Source: Pseudoalteromonas piratica (GTDB lineage: Bacteria; Pseudomonadota; Gammaproteobacteria; Enterobacterales; Alteromonadaceae). Taken from it: DNA of 64,000 nucleotides. Made by a program: the position numbers and the translations under genes. The notes below the pieces were generated by a model, which saw only the letters and a list, made by a program, of their open reading frames with translations, was not told the origin of the DNA and did not search any database. How positions within the stretch are numbered: the stretch's first letter is position 1; every line of letters begins with the position of its first letter. Positions 27,143 through 36,868 of the stretch are shown here, piece by piece. The stretch covers positions 372,001 through 436,000 of the forward strand of contig NZ_CP009888.1 of the NCBI RefSeq assembly GCF_000788395.1, given 5' to 3'.

Positions 27143-27743
27143 TGTTCGCCCCACTAATGCTGGTTTCTAAATCTCTAATATGGCCATCTGCCAACCCATA
27201 AATCCAGCCATGGACTTCTAGCTCTTGGTTTCGCTCCCATGCATCCATTACAATATTTGTTTGGCACACATTTTTAACTTGTTCAATTACGTTGATTTCA
27301 CATAATCGATCAAATTTTTGTTGGGCGCAACTGGTGTTATTAAGCTCTAACTCATACTTGTCGCGCGCATCAACTACATGCCTTAACCAATTGTCGATTA
27401 ACCCTAATCTAACGCCATCCAGAGCAGCTTTTACACCACCACATCCATAGTGTCCTACCACCATTATATGTTTTACTTTAAGAACCTCTACTGCATATTG
27501 TAGTACAGAGAGACAGTTATGATCAGTGTGTACCACCATATTTGCTACATTTCTGTGAACGAATAATTCACCAGGCAATAAGCCCACTATTTCATTAGCA
27601 GGGACTCTCGAGTCTGCACAGCCAATCCATAAATACTCTGGGTTTTGCTGCATTGACAGGATTTTAAAGAACTCGGGATCTTTATCCGTCGTTTCTTTTG
27701 CCCACGAGCGATTCTTAACAAAAAGATGCGCGAGTTTATTCAT
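27093..27743 (-). CDS. can: Beta-class carbonic anhydrase
   Basis: This 216-residue zinc enzyme interconverts CO2 and bicarbonate in the cytoplasm. The zinc and catalytic residues line up with E. coli Can: Cys42, Asp44 and Arg46 in GCADSRVP, His98 and Cys101 in VGHYGCGG. The sequence YLWIGCADSRVPANEIVGLL is typical of the family. The 3' end overlaps the following solute-binding protein gene, and the methyltransferase gene lies just upstream in the same direction. Bicarbonate supply for biosynthesis is the likely role. Confidence 0.94.
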   Translation of the reverse strand: MNKLAHLFVKNRSWAKETTDKDPEFFKILSMQQNPEYLWIGCADSRVPANEIVGLLPGELFVHRNVANMVVHTDHNCLSVLQYAVEVLKVKHIMVVGHYGCGGVKAALDGVRLGLIDNWLRHVVDARDKYELELNNTSCAQQKFDRLCEINVIEQVKNVCQTNIVMDAWERNQELEVHGWIYGLADGHIRDLETSISGANNVAKIYNSAIQGVFSR

Positions 27744-27766
27744 CAGTATTGCGTTCCTGATAGTTG

Positions 27767-28942
27767 TTAGACAGTTGCTTGAATTAATATATTTCTTGGT
27801 GTGATGTGTTTTTCACAAAACTCGCTGAGTGTAACGCGGTAGCCAAATTGCTCCAAATATAAAACACGATCGAGTACTAACCAAAGCTCAATCAAACGCC
27901 TAAAACCATGGCGCACTAATTCTATGCGCTGCGTAATTTGACGTCGTAATCGGCCCTGTTCGAGGTAATATTCGTAATCTATTTGCTCTGGCAAAGAGAT
28001 GTTTTTTTGCTTAGCAGCCCAACTACAAAAATCACTAAATTCACCACTAAATAGCGCTTTTTTAGCTGATGGTACGGGTAAATAACTGTCCTTTTCGATG
28101 ATATCATCAAGCAAACAATCAAATGCTAAACGCCATACTGTCTCGATTTCACGCAAACGTGAAATACGCTTGCCTGACGTAACCGTTTCTTGCAAGGCAA
28201 GTTTTAAATCACTGGCAGTAAAAGCAACCTGAGATTTCATGGCAATCTCACTCATTGCAACATAGTGTTCAGATTGCTGAAATAAGTGATAACAACATGG
28301 TGAAATACTCATTAATTTAGTGCCTTTGGCAACACCATGTTTAATCAGTGCTTGGTGCAGCCCACCACAGGCATGAAGTGCCACTGCGTGTTGCTCTTTG
28401 TGTAGATAATCTGCCGCACGTTCGGATAAAACATCTAATTCAGCAAGTTTAATATCCAAGTCAAATTGCTTTGCTAACTGCTGCCCTTCAGCCACCAGCT
28501 GAGGCTGTATTTCTACGCTCTGTACTGGCACCTTGTGGGCAAAGTGATATAACCGCCCTAAATGCCCTTTACCTGCGCACCACTCCAGCAGCGGTAAGTC
28601 TTGCTCTGCTGTTTGCATCACAAAGCTTTCTAACTGAGCAATTTTACTGCCTTTAATGCCATTGGTAAGCCAAAACGGAAACTGAACTGTTTGCTTATTT
28701 GCCCTTGGCAGTTGCAACAAGCGTTCAACATTATCTAGCTCAGAAATAAGGTTAGCCAAGTACCGCTGTAACTCAACTTGATTGCTTTCAAGCTTTTCAA
28801 CATTGTCATCAGATAACGCCAGCAGGGTTTCAGTTAAATGCGGCCAAGGTATTTCGCGCGAGGCAAATGCCACACATTGCCAATAGGCTTGTGTTTTAGT
28901 TAATAGTGTATCGATTGCGGTAAAAAGTGCGGTGTGAGACAT
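27767..28942 (-). CDS. SAM-dependent methyltransferase-like protein
   Basis: This protein of about 391 residues has a methyltransferase core with motif I LLEWCAGKGHLGRLYHF near residue 140 and ALHACGGLHQAL near 195, plus the ISPCCYHLF segment of the Methyltransf_32 group. That group is related to eukaryotic METTL25 and includes bacterial members of unknown function. The N-terminal 120 residues are helical and the C-terminal part is also conserved-looking. The ATG at 28942 is preferred to an in-frame GTG at 28951, but no strong ribosome binding site decides it. The substrate is unknown; it may be co-transcribed with can. Confidence 0.75.
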   Translation of the reverse strand: MSHTALFTAIDTLLTKTQAYWQCVAFASREIPWPHLTETLLALSDDNVEKLESNQVELQRYLANLISELDNVERLLQLPRANKQTVQFPFWLTNGIKGSKIAQLESFVMQTAEQDLPLLEWCAGKGHLGRLYHFAHKVPVQSVEIQPQLVAEGQQLAKQFDLDIKLAELDVLSERAADYLHKEQHAVALHACGGLHQALIKHGVAKGTKLMSISPCCYHLFQQSEHYVAMSEIAMKSQVAFTASDLKLALQETVTSGKRISRLREIETVWRLAFDCLLDDIIEKDSYLPVPSAKKALFSGEFSDFCSWAAKQKNISLPEQIDYEYYLEQGRLRRQITQRIELVRHGFRRLIELWLVLDRVLYLEQFGYRVTLSEFCEKHITPRNILIQATV

Positions 28943-29047
28943 TTTCAACACAGGCTAAATTTGAATAGCGCTATGATAGCAAATCTTGCTGTGATGTTCA
29001 GAATAGAAAATGCCCCAATGATCGAGGCATTTATAAGCTTTATTTGG

Positions 29048-30595
29048 TTAGCTATTTGCTACTTGCGCAAGGTTATGTGCCTTACTCGACAAAAACTGCT
29101 GGTAACACGGATTATTGGTTTCCTCTTGATAAGCGTAAGCTAAGCGCTGTAAATGCTCACTAAAGGCAGCGTTATCTTGCTCAGGCACTTCAAATGCAGC
29201 AAGAACATTACCGGTTGCAGCACCATGATTACGATAGTGGAATAAGCTGATATTCCAGTTTGCACCCAAAGTATCAAGAAAGCGCTCGAGCGCTCCGGGG
29301 TATTCAGGAAACTCAAAACGGAATAAACGCTCTGATAGCTGCTCACCCGGTTTACCGCCAACCATATAACGCACATGCAGTTTTGCCAACTCGTTATTGG
29401 TCATATCAACAAAGCTATAACCTTTATCACTTAACTCCTGCTTTAAACTCGCAAGTTCTGTTTCACCATTACGTAAACCCACACCGACAAAGATTTCAGC
29501 ATCACCAGGGCCTGTGTAACGATAGTTAAACTCTGTAATTGAACGGCCGTTTAATGCCTTGCAGAAACTCTTAAAGCTACCTTTTTCTTCTTTGATAGTC
29601 ACCGCTAAAAGTGCTTCATTATGCTCACCTAGCGCAGTGCGCTCAGCGACATAACGCAATCTGTCGAAGTTAAGGTTTGCACCTGATAATATAGCTGCGA
29701 GGTTTTTACCTTTAGCGCCCGTTTGTGACACCCATTTTTTCAACCCTGCCAATGACAAACCACCAGATGGTTCAGCAACAGCGCGGGTTGAGACAAAAAT
29801 GTCCTGCATCGCGGCGCAAATTTCATCACTCGAAACAGTAATAACATCATCACAGTATTTTTGTGCTAAGCGAAAGGTCTCTTTACCAATAATTTTAACC
29901 GCAACACCATCAGCAAAACTGCCTACGCGCTCAAGTTCAACCGGTTCACCTGCTTCCATTGCAGCTTTTAAACAGGCACTATCTTCTGCTTCAACACCGA
30001 TCACTTTTATATCTGGGCGCAGTGATTTTAAGTAAATTGACATGCCTGCCAATAAGCCACCGCCTCCAACCGGAATAAATACCGCATCGAGTAATGGCAA
30101 CTGCTGCATTAGTTCGCGTGCAATAGTACCTTGCCCGATGATCACATCTTTATCATCAAAAGGAGGCACAAACACCGCACCTTCTTTTTCAGCAATTTCT
30201 AATGCATAGCTATTCGCTGCATCAAAGTGATGGCCATGTAAAATCACTTCACCACCTAAATTGCGCACCGCATTTACTTTGATTTCCGGTGTAGTCACTG
30301 GCATTACAATACGTGCTGTATGACCAAGGTGACTGGCACTAAGCGCCACACCTTGTGCATGATTACCCGCCGATGCGGTAACTACTTGAGCGCCTTTTGG
30401 TAACTGCTTCAATTTGTTATACGCACCGCGTAATTTAAACGAATATACCGGCTGCTGATCTTCACGCTTTAGCCAAATATGATTGCCAAGTTTCTGTTCA
30501 AGGCTGGTAACAGGGCTAACCTCTGTTACTTTTGCCAAGGGCTCCATATTGGCCTGGATAATAGCGCGAAAATAATCGAGCTCTTGGGAGACCAT
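29048..30595 (-). CDS. ilvA: Threonine dehydratase, biosynthetic
   Basis: This 515-residue PLP enzyme converts threonine to 2-oxobutyrate, the first committed step of isoleucine synthesis. The PLP lysine is Lys54 in YSFKLRGAYN. The catalytic domain covers about 1-325, and two ACT-like regulatory domains that sense Ile and Val cover about 335-500 (start LAVTIKEEKGSFKSFCKAL), so this is the biosynthetic rather than the catabolic form. The start ATG overlaps the ilvD stop by one base (TAATG). It is the last gene of ilvLGMEDA. Confidence 0.95.
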   Translation of the reverse strand: MVSQELDYFRAIIQANMEPLAKVTEVSPVTSLEQKLGNHIWLKREDQQPVYSFKLRGAYNKLKQLPKGAQVVTASAGNHAQGVALSASHLGHTARIVMPVTTPEIKVNAVRNLGGEVILHGHHFDAANSYALEIAEKEGAVFVPPFDDKDVIIGQGTIARELMQQLPLLDAVFIPVGGGGLLAGMSIYLKSLRPDIKVIGVEAEDSACLKAAMEAGEPVELERVGSFADGVAVKIIGKETFRLAQKYCDDVITVSSDEICAAMQDIFVSTRAVAEPSGGLSLAGLKKWVSQTGAKGKNLAAILSGANLNFDRLRYVAERTALGEHNEALLAVTIKEEKGSFKSFCKALNGRSITEFNYRYTGPGDAEIFVGVGLRNGETELASLKQELSDKGYSFVDMTNNELAKLHVRYMVGGKPGEQLSERLFRFEFPEYPGALERFLDTLGANWNISLFHYRNHGAATGNVLAAFEVPEQDNAAFSEHLQRLAYAYQEETNNPCYQQFLSSKAHNLAQVANS

Positions 30596-32451
30596 TAACT
30601 GAGCTCCTCTAACTTTTTAAGGTCACGTACCGCACCTTTATCAGCACTGGTTGCGAGTAATGCATAAGCTTTTAATGCAGGCGTTACACTGCGAACGCGA
30701 TCTACAGGTTTATAAGCATCTTTACCGCGAGCTAATTGCTTTTCATGGCGTGCAGCGAGTTCTTCATCACTTAACACCATATCAATGCTACGTTTGGTGA
30801 TATCAATGACGATTTCATCGCCGTTTTCAACCAACGCGATTGCACCTTGGCTAGCGGCTTCTGGCGAAGCGTGACCAATTGATAAACCCGATGTACCACC
30901 AGAAAAGCGACCATCCGTTAATAGGGCACAGTCTTTATCTAAGCCCATCGACTTTAGGTAACTTGTTGGATACAACATTTCTTGCATACCAGGGCCACCC
31001 TTTGGTCCTTCGTAGCGGATGATAACCACATCCCCTTTTTCAATTTGGCCGCCTAAGATGCCATCCACTGCGTCATCTTGAGATTCGAATACTTTCGCAG
31101 TCCCTTTAAAAACCAACATGCCATCAGCAACACCTGCAGTTTTAACAATACAACCGTCTGGCGCAAGGTTGCCGTAAAGTACCGCTAAACCACCATCTTG
31201 ACTAAACGCATGTTCGACGCTGCGAATACAGCCATTTTCACGGTCTAGGTCGAGTTCAGGCCAACGCGTTTCTTGGCTCATCGCCTTGGTGGTACGAATA
31301 CCGGCAGGGCCCGCTTTATAGAATTTTTGCGCGGCGCTATTGTCAGGGTTAGTGGCATCCCACTTTTCAATTAGTTCGCCTAAAGTGCCACCAGCCACAT
31401 GGCCTGCATTGAGTTCTAATTTGCCTGCTTTACCAAGCTCATTAAGAATACCCATGATACCACCTGCACGGTGTACATCTTCAATATGATATTCAGGTGT
31501 TGCTGGCGCTACTTTACATAAGAAAGGTGTTTGGCGTGACAGCTGATCAATATGAGTCATATCAAAATCAACGCCCGCCTCTTGTGCTGCGCCAATAATG
31601 TGTAACACAGTATTTGATGAACCGCCCATTGCAATATCTAAAGTCATAGCATTCATAAACGCGCTGCGATCAGCGATGTTGCGCGGTAATACTGAATCAT
31701 CTTCATCACGATAATAACTGCGGCATAAATCCACAATGCGGCGACCGGCTTCGACATAAAGTTGTTTTCGGTCTTTATGTGTTGCTAATGTTGTACCGTT
31801 ACCTGGCAATGCTAAACCAAGCGCTTCTAATAAGCAGTTCATTGAGTTAGCGGTAAACATACCTGAACACGAACCACAAGTTGGGCAAGCACTACGCTCA
31901 ACTTTATCTGAATCTTCATCACTTACCGACGGATCAGCACCTTTGACCATGGCATCAACTAAATCCAGCTTGATATCAATTTCAGCAAGACGTGTTTTAC
32001 CGGCTTCCATTGGACCGCCAGATACAAAGATCACCGGAATATTTAAGCGAAGTGCAGCTAACAGCATTCCTGGCGTGATTTTGTCGCAGTTTGAAATACA
32101 TACCATGGCATCAGCACAATGTGCATTCACCATATATTCAACAGAGTCTGCAATTAGGTCGCGTGAAGGCAATGAATAAAGCATGCCGCCATGGCCCATT
32201 GCAATACCGTCATCAATCGCAATGGTATTGAATTCGCGCGGTACACCGCCAGCGTCACGAATGGTTTCAGCCATCATTTCGCTGAGTTGATTTAAATGAA
32301 CGTGACCCGGTACAAACTGGGTATACGAGTTCACCACAGCTACAATGGGTTTACCAAAGTCTTTGTCAGTCATCCCTGTTGCACGCCACAGTGCACGAGC
32401 ACCAGCACGTTTACGACCTTCAGTTGTTGTTGCACTTCTTAATTTAGCCAT
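30595..32451 (-). CDS. ilvD: Dihydroxy-acid dehydratase
   Basis: This 618-residue iron-sulfur enzyme dehydrates dihydroxy acids to 2-oxo acids in isoleucine and valine synthesis. The cluster ligands are visible in [11 protein letters not shown] and [27 protein letters not shown] and [15 protein letters not shown] are family-conserved. Length is that of E. coli IlvD. It lies between ilvE and ilvA, with its stop overlapping the ilvA start. Confidence 0.97.
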   Translation of the reverse strand: MAKLRSATTTEGRKRAGARALWRATGMTDKDFGKPIVAVVNSYTQFVPGHVHLNQLSEMMAETIRDAGGVPREFNTIAIDDGIAMGHGGMLYSLPSRDLIADSVEYMVNAHCADAMVCISNCDKITPGMLLAALRLNIPVIFVSGGPMEAGKTRLAEIDIKLDLVDAMVKGADPSVSDEDSDKVERSACPTCGSCSGMFTANSMNCLLEALGLALPGNGTTLATHKDRKQLYVEAGRRIVDLCRSYYRDEDDSVLPRNIADRSAFMNAMTLDIAMGGSSNTVLHIIGAAQEAGVDFDMTHIDQLSRQTPFLCKVAPATPEYHIEDVHRAGGIMGILNELGKAGKLELNAGHVAGGTLGELIEKWDATNPDNSAAQKFYKAGPAGIRTTKAMSQETRWPELDLDRENGCIRSVEHAFSQDGGLAVLYGNLAPDGCIVKTAGVADGMLVFKGTAKVFESQDDAVDGILGGQIEKGDVVIIRYEGPKGGPGMQEMLYPTSYLKSMGLDKDCALLTDGRFSGGTSGLSIGHASPEAASQGAIALVENGDEIVIDITKRSIDMVLSDEELAARHEKQLARGKDAYKPVDRVRSVTPALKAYALLATSADKGAVRDLKKLEELS

Positions 32452-32513
32452 GGTTTACCTCTTTTTAGGGCTGTGCCCTACTCCTCATTCCCAATATATA
32501 TGTCGTATTCGTA

Positions 32514-33428
32514 TTATTCGTTGATTAGTGTTAACCAGCCATTTTCATCAGCTGATTGGCCTTTTACTAAATCAAAATACGCTTGCTGTAATTGCTCGGT
32601 GATTTCACCGCGCTTACCTGTACCAATTTCAATTTGGTCTACGCTACGCACTGGCGTTACTTCAGCAGCAGTGCCTGTCATAAAGAACTCATCAGCAAGG
32701 TAAAGCGCCTCGCGAGAAATAGGTTCCTCACGTACTTCAAAGCCCGCTTTACGCGCTAGATACATCATGGTATCGCGAGTCAGTCCAGGCAAGATTGCAG
32801 CTGTAGTCGGTGGTGTAAATAACACCCCATTTTTAATAACAAATAAATTTTCACCCGCGCCTTCACTCAGGTAACCATTTACATCTAACGCAATACCTTC
32901 AACATAACCATTGCGCTTTGCTTCACCTGAAATAAGCTGTGAAGACAAATAGTTACCACCTGCTTTTGCTGTCGTTGGCATAGTATTGGGCGCTAAACGA
33001 TTCCATGATGAAATACACGCGTCAACACCCGCTTCTAAAGCGCCATCGCCTAAGTACGTACCCCACTCCATTGCAGCTACTGCAACATCCGCTTTGTGTG
33101 ACTTTGGATTAACGCCTAAACCTACATTACCTAAGAATGCAAAAGGACGTAAATACGCGTTTTTTAAGCCATTTTCACGAACAGCAACTTTACATGCTTC
33201 ATTAATTTCATCCGCAGTATAAGGAATTTGCATACGGTAAATTTTTGCTGAATCAAACAAGCGTTTTGTATGATCTTGCAAACGGAAAATAGCTGGACCA
33301 TTTGGCGTTTCATAAGCACGCACACCTTCAAACACTGAACTACCATAATGAATTGCATGACTCAGTACATGGGTAGTTGCTTGTTCTTGTGGAACCATTT
33401 TGCCATTGAACCAAATTAAATCTGACAT
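32514..33428 (-). CDS. ilvE: Branched-chain amino acid aminotransferase
   Basis: This 304-residue class IV PLP aminotransferase carries out the last step of Leu, Ile and Val synthesis. The PLP lysine is Lys155 in PTTAKAGGNYLS, equivalent to Lys160 of E. coli IlvE. The N-terminal MSDLIWFNGKMVPQEQATTH and VSEGAGENLF-type loop (YLSEGAGENLF) are typical. It is third in ilvGMEDA, 25 bp downstream of ilvM. Confidence 0.96.
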   Translation of the reverse strand: MSDLIWFNGKMVPQEQATTHVLSHAIHYGSSVFEGVRAYETPNGPAIFRLQDHTKRLFDSAKIYRMQIPYTADEINEACKVAVRENGLKNAYLRPFAFLGNVGLGVNPKSHKADVAVAAMEWGTYLGDGALEAGVDACISSWNRLAPNTMPTTAKAGGNYLSSQLISGEAKRNGYVEGIALDVNGYLSEGAGENLFVIKNGVLFTPPTTAAILPGLTRDTMMYLARKAGFEVREEPISREALYLADEFFMTGTAAEVTPVRSVDQIEIGTGKRGEITEQLQQAYFDLVKGQSADENGWLTLINE

Positions 33429-33453
33429 TCTATTAAACCTTTATAAATAATAA

Positions 33454-33702
33454 TTAGTTAGTTGCTGCTAATGTGTGCGTATCCAATATTTCAACTTGGT
33501 TCACTTCAACTAACTTTTTTAATTGTTGTGTTAATAAGTAAATAGGTCGGTCACTGTCTACCATCATATTTACAATATACTTTTCTTCATTACTCTCAAT
33601 ATTCATTGAGGTTAAATTAAATCCGCGGTGACGTGTTACACGTAAAAATCGTTCTAATGCAATGCTTTGTTGTTTCACTTCGATTGATAAGTTGTGCTTC
33701 AT
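33454..33702 (-). CDS. ilvM: Acetolactate synthase isozyme II small subunit
   Basis: This 82-residue ACT-domain protein is the regulatory subunit of acetohydroxyacid synthase II. It shows the IlvM pattern: an N-terminal strand HNLSIEVKQQSIALERFLRV, then RHRGFNLTSMNIE and the C-terminal DRPIYLLTQQLKKLVEV. It is shorter than IlvN/IlvH and has a single ACT unit. It overlaps ilvG by four bases (ATGA), so translation is coupled and gives matched subunits. Confidence 0.93.
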   Translation of the reverse strand: MKHNLSIEVKQQSIALERFLRVTRHRGFNLTSMNIESNEEKYIVNMMVDSDRPIYLLTQQLKKLVEVNQVEILDTHTLAATN

Positions 33703-35348
33703 TTTGTCACCTCAGTTAGCATTTGATCGTTTGCGGCGCCTGGCGGAACTAATGGCCAAACATTTTCTTTATCATCTATACATGCGTGAAGAATATAAGG
33801 CCCTTCACTTGCCACTAGTTTGTCTATTGCAGCATCAACTTGATCCGCATGCGTTATAGTTTCGCCCGGAATACCAAAAACAGCTGCTAATTGAACAAAG
33901 TCAGGATTATCTGACAGGTTTGTTTCACTGTAACGACCATCAAAGAAAAGTTGCTGCCATTGCCTTACCATGCCTAATCGTTGGTTATCTAAAATAAGTA
34001 ACTTAACCGGTAAGTTATTACGGCGAATAGTCGCTAACTCTTGGATGTTCATCATGATTGAACCATCGCCAGAAACCGTTAATACAAAATCGTTAGGGCG
34101 AGCGATTTGTGCACCAATTGCCGCGGGTAATCCAAATCCCATAGTGCCCGCACCACCGCTGCTTAGGTGATTACTCGGGTGTGAAAACTTCATGTGTTGC
34201 GCCACCCACATTTGGTGCTGGCCTACATCACAGCACACCACGCCATTACTTGGCATTAGCTGACTTAAACGATTTAGTAAATACGGTGCATATACTTTCT
34301 CACCAGGGTAATCATAGCGCCATGCATGTTGTTGCTGCATATTACTGATATGCGCTAACCACTCAGCATGCGTTTTATGTGTTGCTAAATGCGGTAATGA
34401 ATCTTTTAAATCAGCAACCAGTGAAGCATCAACCGGTTTACGTTTACCCACCTCAGCGGCATCCACATCTAAATGGATAACCTTAGCCTTGCTGGCAAAT
34501 TTAGCAAGGTTACCTGTAACACGGTCGTCAAAGCGGGCACCAATGCACACTAACAAATCACACTCTTGCACAGCTAGGTTGGCAGCTTGACCGCCGTGCA
34601 TTCCTAGCATGCCTAAATCATATGGATAATCAGGCGTCACGGAACCAAGCGCTTTCAATGTGCTTACAGCTGGCATATTGGTCGATTTTAAAAATTGCAT
34701 CAGCTCATCTTGCGCATCAGCCATTTGTACGCCACCACCAATGTAAGCGAGTGGTTGTTTTGCATCACTTAATAATTCATTGGCTTTGGCAAGTTCTGAC
34801 TGTTTAAATTCAGGTTTGTAATCGTCAGCAGCTAACCATGGTTGATAAGTCACCGCGCCCATTTGAATATCTTTTGGAATATCAACAAGAACCGGCCCTG
34901 GACGGCCAGATTGCGCCAAGTGCATTGCTTCTTGAAGTATCTCTGCTAAATCTTCGGCACGCTCTACCATATAACTGTGTTTAGTACAGCTTAGCGACAT
35001 CCCCAATACATCCACTTCTTGGAACGCATCAGATCCAATTGCTGCGGTAGGCACCTGACCTGTGATTGCAAGTAACGGTACGGAATCCATCATGGCATCA
35101 GCAAGTGCGGTGATAAGGTTTGTTGCACCTGGGCCGGATGTTGCAAAACAAACCCCAAGTTTACCAGTACTTCTGGCATAGCCTACTGCAGCGAACCCCG
35201 CACCTTGCTCATGACGGGTAAGATAGTGTTTAACAGGCGAGCCATACAAAGCATCGTAAATTGGCATAATGGCACCACCAGGGTAACCAAATACCTCTTT
35301 CACGCCATGTTTGGCCAATAAATCGATTGTTAACTCTGCACCTGTCAT
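33699..35348 (-). CDS. ilvG: Acetolactate synthase isozyme II large subunit
   Basis: This 549-residue thiamine-diphosphate enzyme condenses pyruvate with pyruvate or 2-oxobutyrate. The catalytic Glu47 is in RHEQGAGFAAVGYAR, and the TPP motif starts GDGSIMMNIQELATIRR near residue 430. The frame is intact, unlike ilvG of E. coli K-12. It is the first structural gene after the ilvL leader and attenuator. Confidence 0.96.
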   Translation of the reverse strand: MTGAELTIDLLAKHGVKEVFGYPGGAIMPIYDALYGSPVKHYLTRHEQGAGFAAVGYARSTGKLGVCFATSGPGATNLITALADAMMDSVPLLAITGQVPTAAIGSDAFQEVDVLGMSLSCTKHSYMVERAEDLAEILQEAMHLAQSGRPGPVLVDIPKDIQMGAVTYQPWLAADDYKPEFKQSELAKANELLSDAKQPLAYIGGGVQMADAQDELMQFLKSTNMPAVSTLKALGSVTPDYPYDLGMLGMHGGQAANLAVQECDLLVCIGARFDDRVTGNLAKFASKAKVIHLDVDAAEVGKRKPVDASLVADLKDSLPHLATHKTHAEWLAHISNMQQQHAWRYDYPGEKVYAPYLLNRLSQLMPSNGVVCCDVGQHQMWVAQHMKFSHPSNHLSSGGAGTMGFGLPAAIGAQIARPNDFVLTVSGDGSIMMNIQELATIRRNNLPVKLLILDNQRLGMVRQWQQLFFDGRYSETNLSDNPDFVQLAAVFGIPGETITHADQVDAAIDKLVASEGPYILHACIDDKENVWPLVPPGAANDQMLTEVTK

Positions 35349-35394
35349 TTTCTCTACCCTGTGATTTTTTGCTAATTGCTCATTTTCTTTGTGC

Positions 35395-35430
35395 CAAAAA
35401 AAAGCCCCCGGACTTTTCAGTTCGGGGGCT
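35395..35430 (-). terminator. ilv attenuator (leader terminator)
   Basis: On the minus strand the stem AGCCCCCGAACT / AGTCCGGGGGCT closes a 4-nt GAAA loop and is followed by eight T. It lies between ilvL and ilvG. The GGGGGCT at the end of the leader coding sequence (35466-35472 region) repeats the 3' arm of this hairpin, so it can pair with the 5' arm and act as antiterminator. Confidence 0.92.
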
Positions 35431-35458
35431 CTCTCAATGCTTAACTTTTGCTACAGCA

Positions 35459-35530
35459 CTACGAAGCCCCCGCGGTAATAATAATCACCACGTTAATAAT
35501 TAGGACTAGTACGTTTACTGTTTTAAACAT
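35459..35530 (-). CDS. ilvL: ilv operon leader peptide
   Basis: A 23-codon frame reads MFKTVNVLVLIINVVIIITA then GAS and a stop. Twelve of the 23 residues are Ile, Val or Leu, with runs such as Ile-Ile-Ile, which is what a branched-chain attenuation leader needs. Ribosome stalling at these codons when charged tRNA is scarce would let the downstream antiterminator form and allow transcription into ilvG. The final Gly-Ala codons are part of the antiterminator sequence. The ribosome binding site is weak. Confidence 0.9.
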   Translation of the reverse strand: MFKTVNVLVLIINVVIIITAGAS

Positions 35531-35596
35531 GTGTTTAAGCAACCAAAAATTCTTTTACAAAAATGCCAAACAACCTCGTGCTTGGCTTCTTTTTTA

Positions 35597-35625
35597 TTAG
35601 TATCGTTTATAGCCTTAAAAGTCAA
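35597..35625 (-). promoter_or_regulatory. ilvLGMEDA promoter
   Basis: On the minus strand TTGACT (35620-35625) and TACTAA (35597-35602) have a 17-bp spacer. The transcript would start near 35590, about 60 nt before ilvL. The leader start includes a GCCAA / TTGGC stem (35565-35586). Confidence 0.65.
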
Positions 35626-35879
35626 CGAAGAAATATATGCAAGTTTAAATCAATAAAAACCAACAAAAATCAAAATAAACATAAAAAACAACACAAGTTA
35701 GATAAAAAATCCATTTTATACAATTTTCAAGATTATGTATGCCAAGACTGACATTTATTTGAATATCACTTTAATTTTGCAATGCTTATAACTTTTTTGT
35801 TAAAAAATAAGCAAAGACTAATATTGTGCTATCAAGTACACTGCTTATTAAAAATTTAAGTTCACCGCAAGGATCCGCA

Positions 35880-36776
35880 ATGCGATTTTTCTTATTACTC
35901 AAAATTCTGTTATTACCAATTATTCTGTTTAGCGCTACTCAACCTGTATTAGCTAATAGCAAAATTTCACCATCCCTCTGGCAAATTGAAAAAAACGGAG
36001 TGACATCTTACTTGCTTGGCACTGTTCATCTCGGTGATCAACAGATGGCTGGTTTACCAAACTACGTAAAAAAAGCGATTGGAAAAACAGAGAAACTAGT
36101 CGTTGAAGTGGATTTATCAAAAGTAAACCCGCTTGAGCAACAACAAGTTATGATGAGTTATATGCTGTTACCACCTGGTAAAACCTTGCAATCAGAAATA
36201 TCAGCTAAAAATTACAAAGCATTAAGTCGCTATATGACTCAGCAAGGTCTAACAATGGAGCTATTTCAACCAATGCAACCCTTTGCTGTGATGTTACAAA
36301 TTACCTTGATGGAGTATCAAAAAGCTGGTTATCAGGACACTTTTGGTATTGATAAACAAGTAATGAATGTTGCTCAACGTCTACAGATCCCAATCATGCA
36401 ACTGGAAACCTTAGAGCAACAAATGGGCATGTTTAAAGGCTTTAGCAAATACAATAACAAAATGATTGAAGACGGTTTAAAGGAGCTGTCTGACATGGAT
36501 AAATACTTTAATCGTCTGATTGGCAGTTGGAAGCGTGGCGATGACGCTGAACTTGAAAGTTACTATCAAGAGACATTTAACGGTGACAGTTACAGTGCCT
36601 TAACTGAAAAGGTATTACTAACAAACCGTAATAAAAATTGGGTGAAGCAATTAAAATCAAAACTTACTAAACAGCCGCATTTTATCGCAGTTGGTGCACT
36701 TCATTTACATGGCCCTGAAGGTTTATTAAAGCTGCTTGAGAAAGAAGGTTATAAACTTTCGAAAAAAAATAAATAA
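35880..36776 (+). CDS. TraB/GumN family protein
   Basis: This 298-residue protein is of the TraB/GumN family (Tiki-like metalloprotease fold). It has a signal peptide (MRFFLLLKILLLPIILFSAT, cleaved after about residue 26) and the family GX2H motifs: YLLGTVHLGDQQM near the N-terminus and FIAVGALHLHGPEGLL near the C-terminus. The frame opens at 35826, but the ATG at 35880 follows AAGGA (35869-35873) and starts the signal peptide. The role of bacterial members is not known. The region between this gene and the ilv promoter is A/T-rich without a clear gene. Confidence 0.82.
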   Translation: MRFFLLLKILLLPIILFSATQPVLANSKISPSLWQIEKNGVTSYLLGTVHLGDQQMAGLPNYVKKAIGKTEKLVVEVDLSKVNPLEQQQVMMSYMLLPPGKTLQSEISAKNYKALSRYMTQQGLTMELFQPMQPFAVMLQITLMEYQKAGYQDTFGIDKQVMNVAQRLQIPIMQLETLEQQMGMFKGFSKYNNKMIEDGLKELSDMDKYFNRLIGSWKRGDDAELESYYQETFNGDSYSALTEKVLLTNRNKNWVKQLKSKLTKQPHFIAVGALHLHGPEGLLKLLEKEGYKLSKKNK

Positions 36777-36868
36777 TCTTTTAAACCTTTTTCAATGATG
36801 ATTGCGACTTAATCAATAACTAACAGATAAAACTGATTAAAGCGCAGTCATCAAAAGGAATACAAACT

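Noticed and set aside
35563..35751. 62-codon frame upstream of the TraB/GumN gene
   Set aside because: It is Lys/Asn/Gln-rich, lies over the ilv promoter and leader on the other strand, and has no ribosome binding site.
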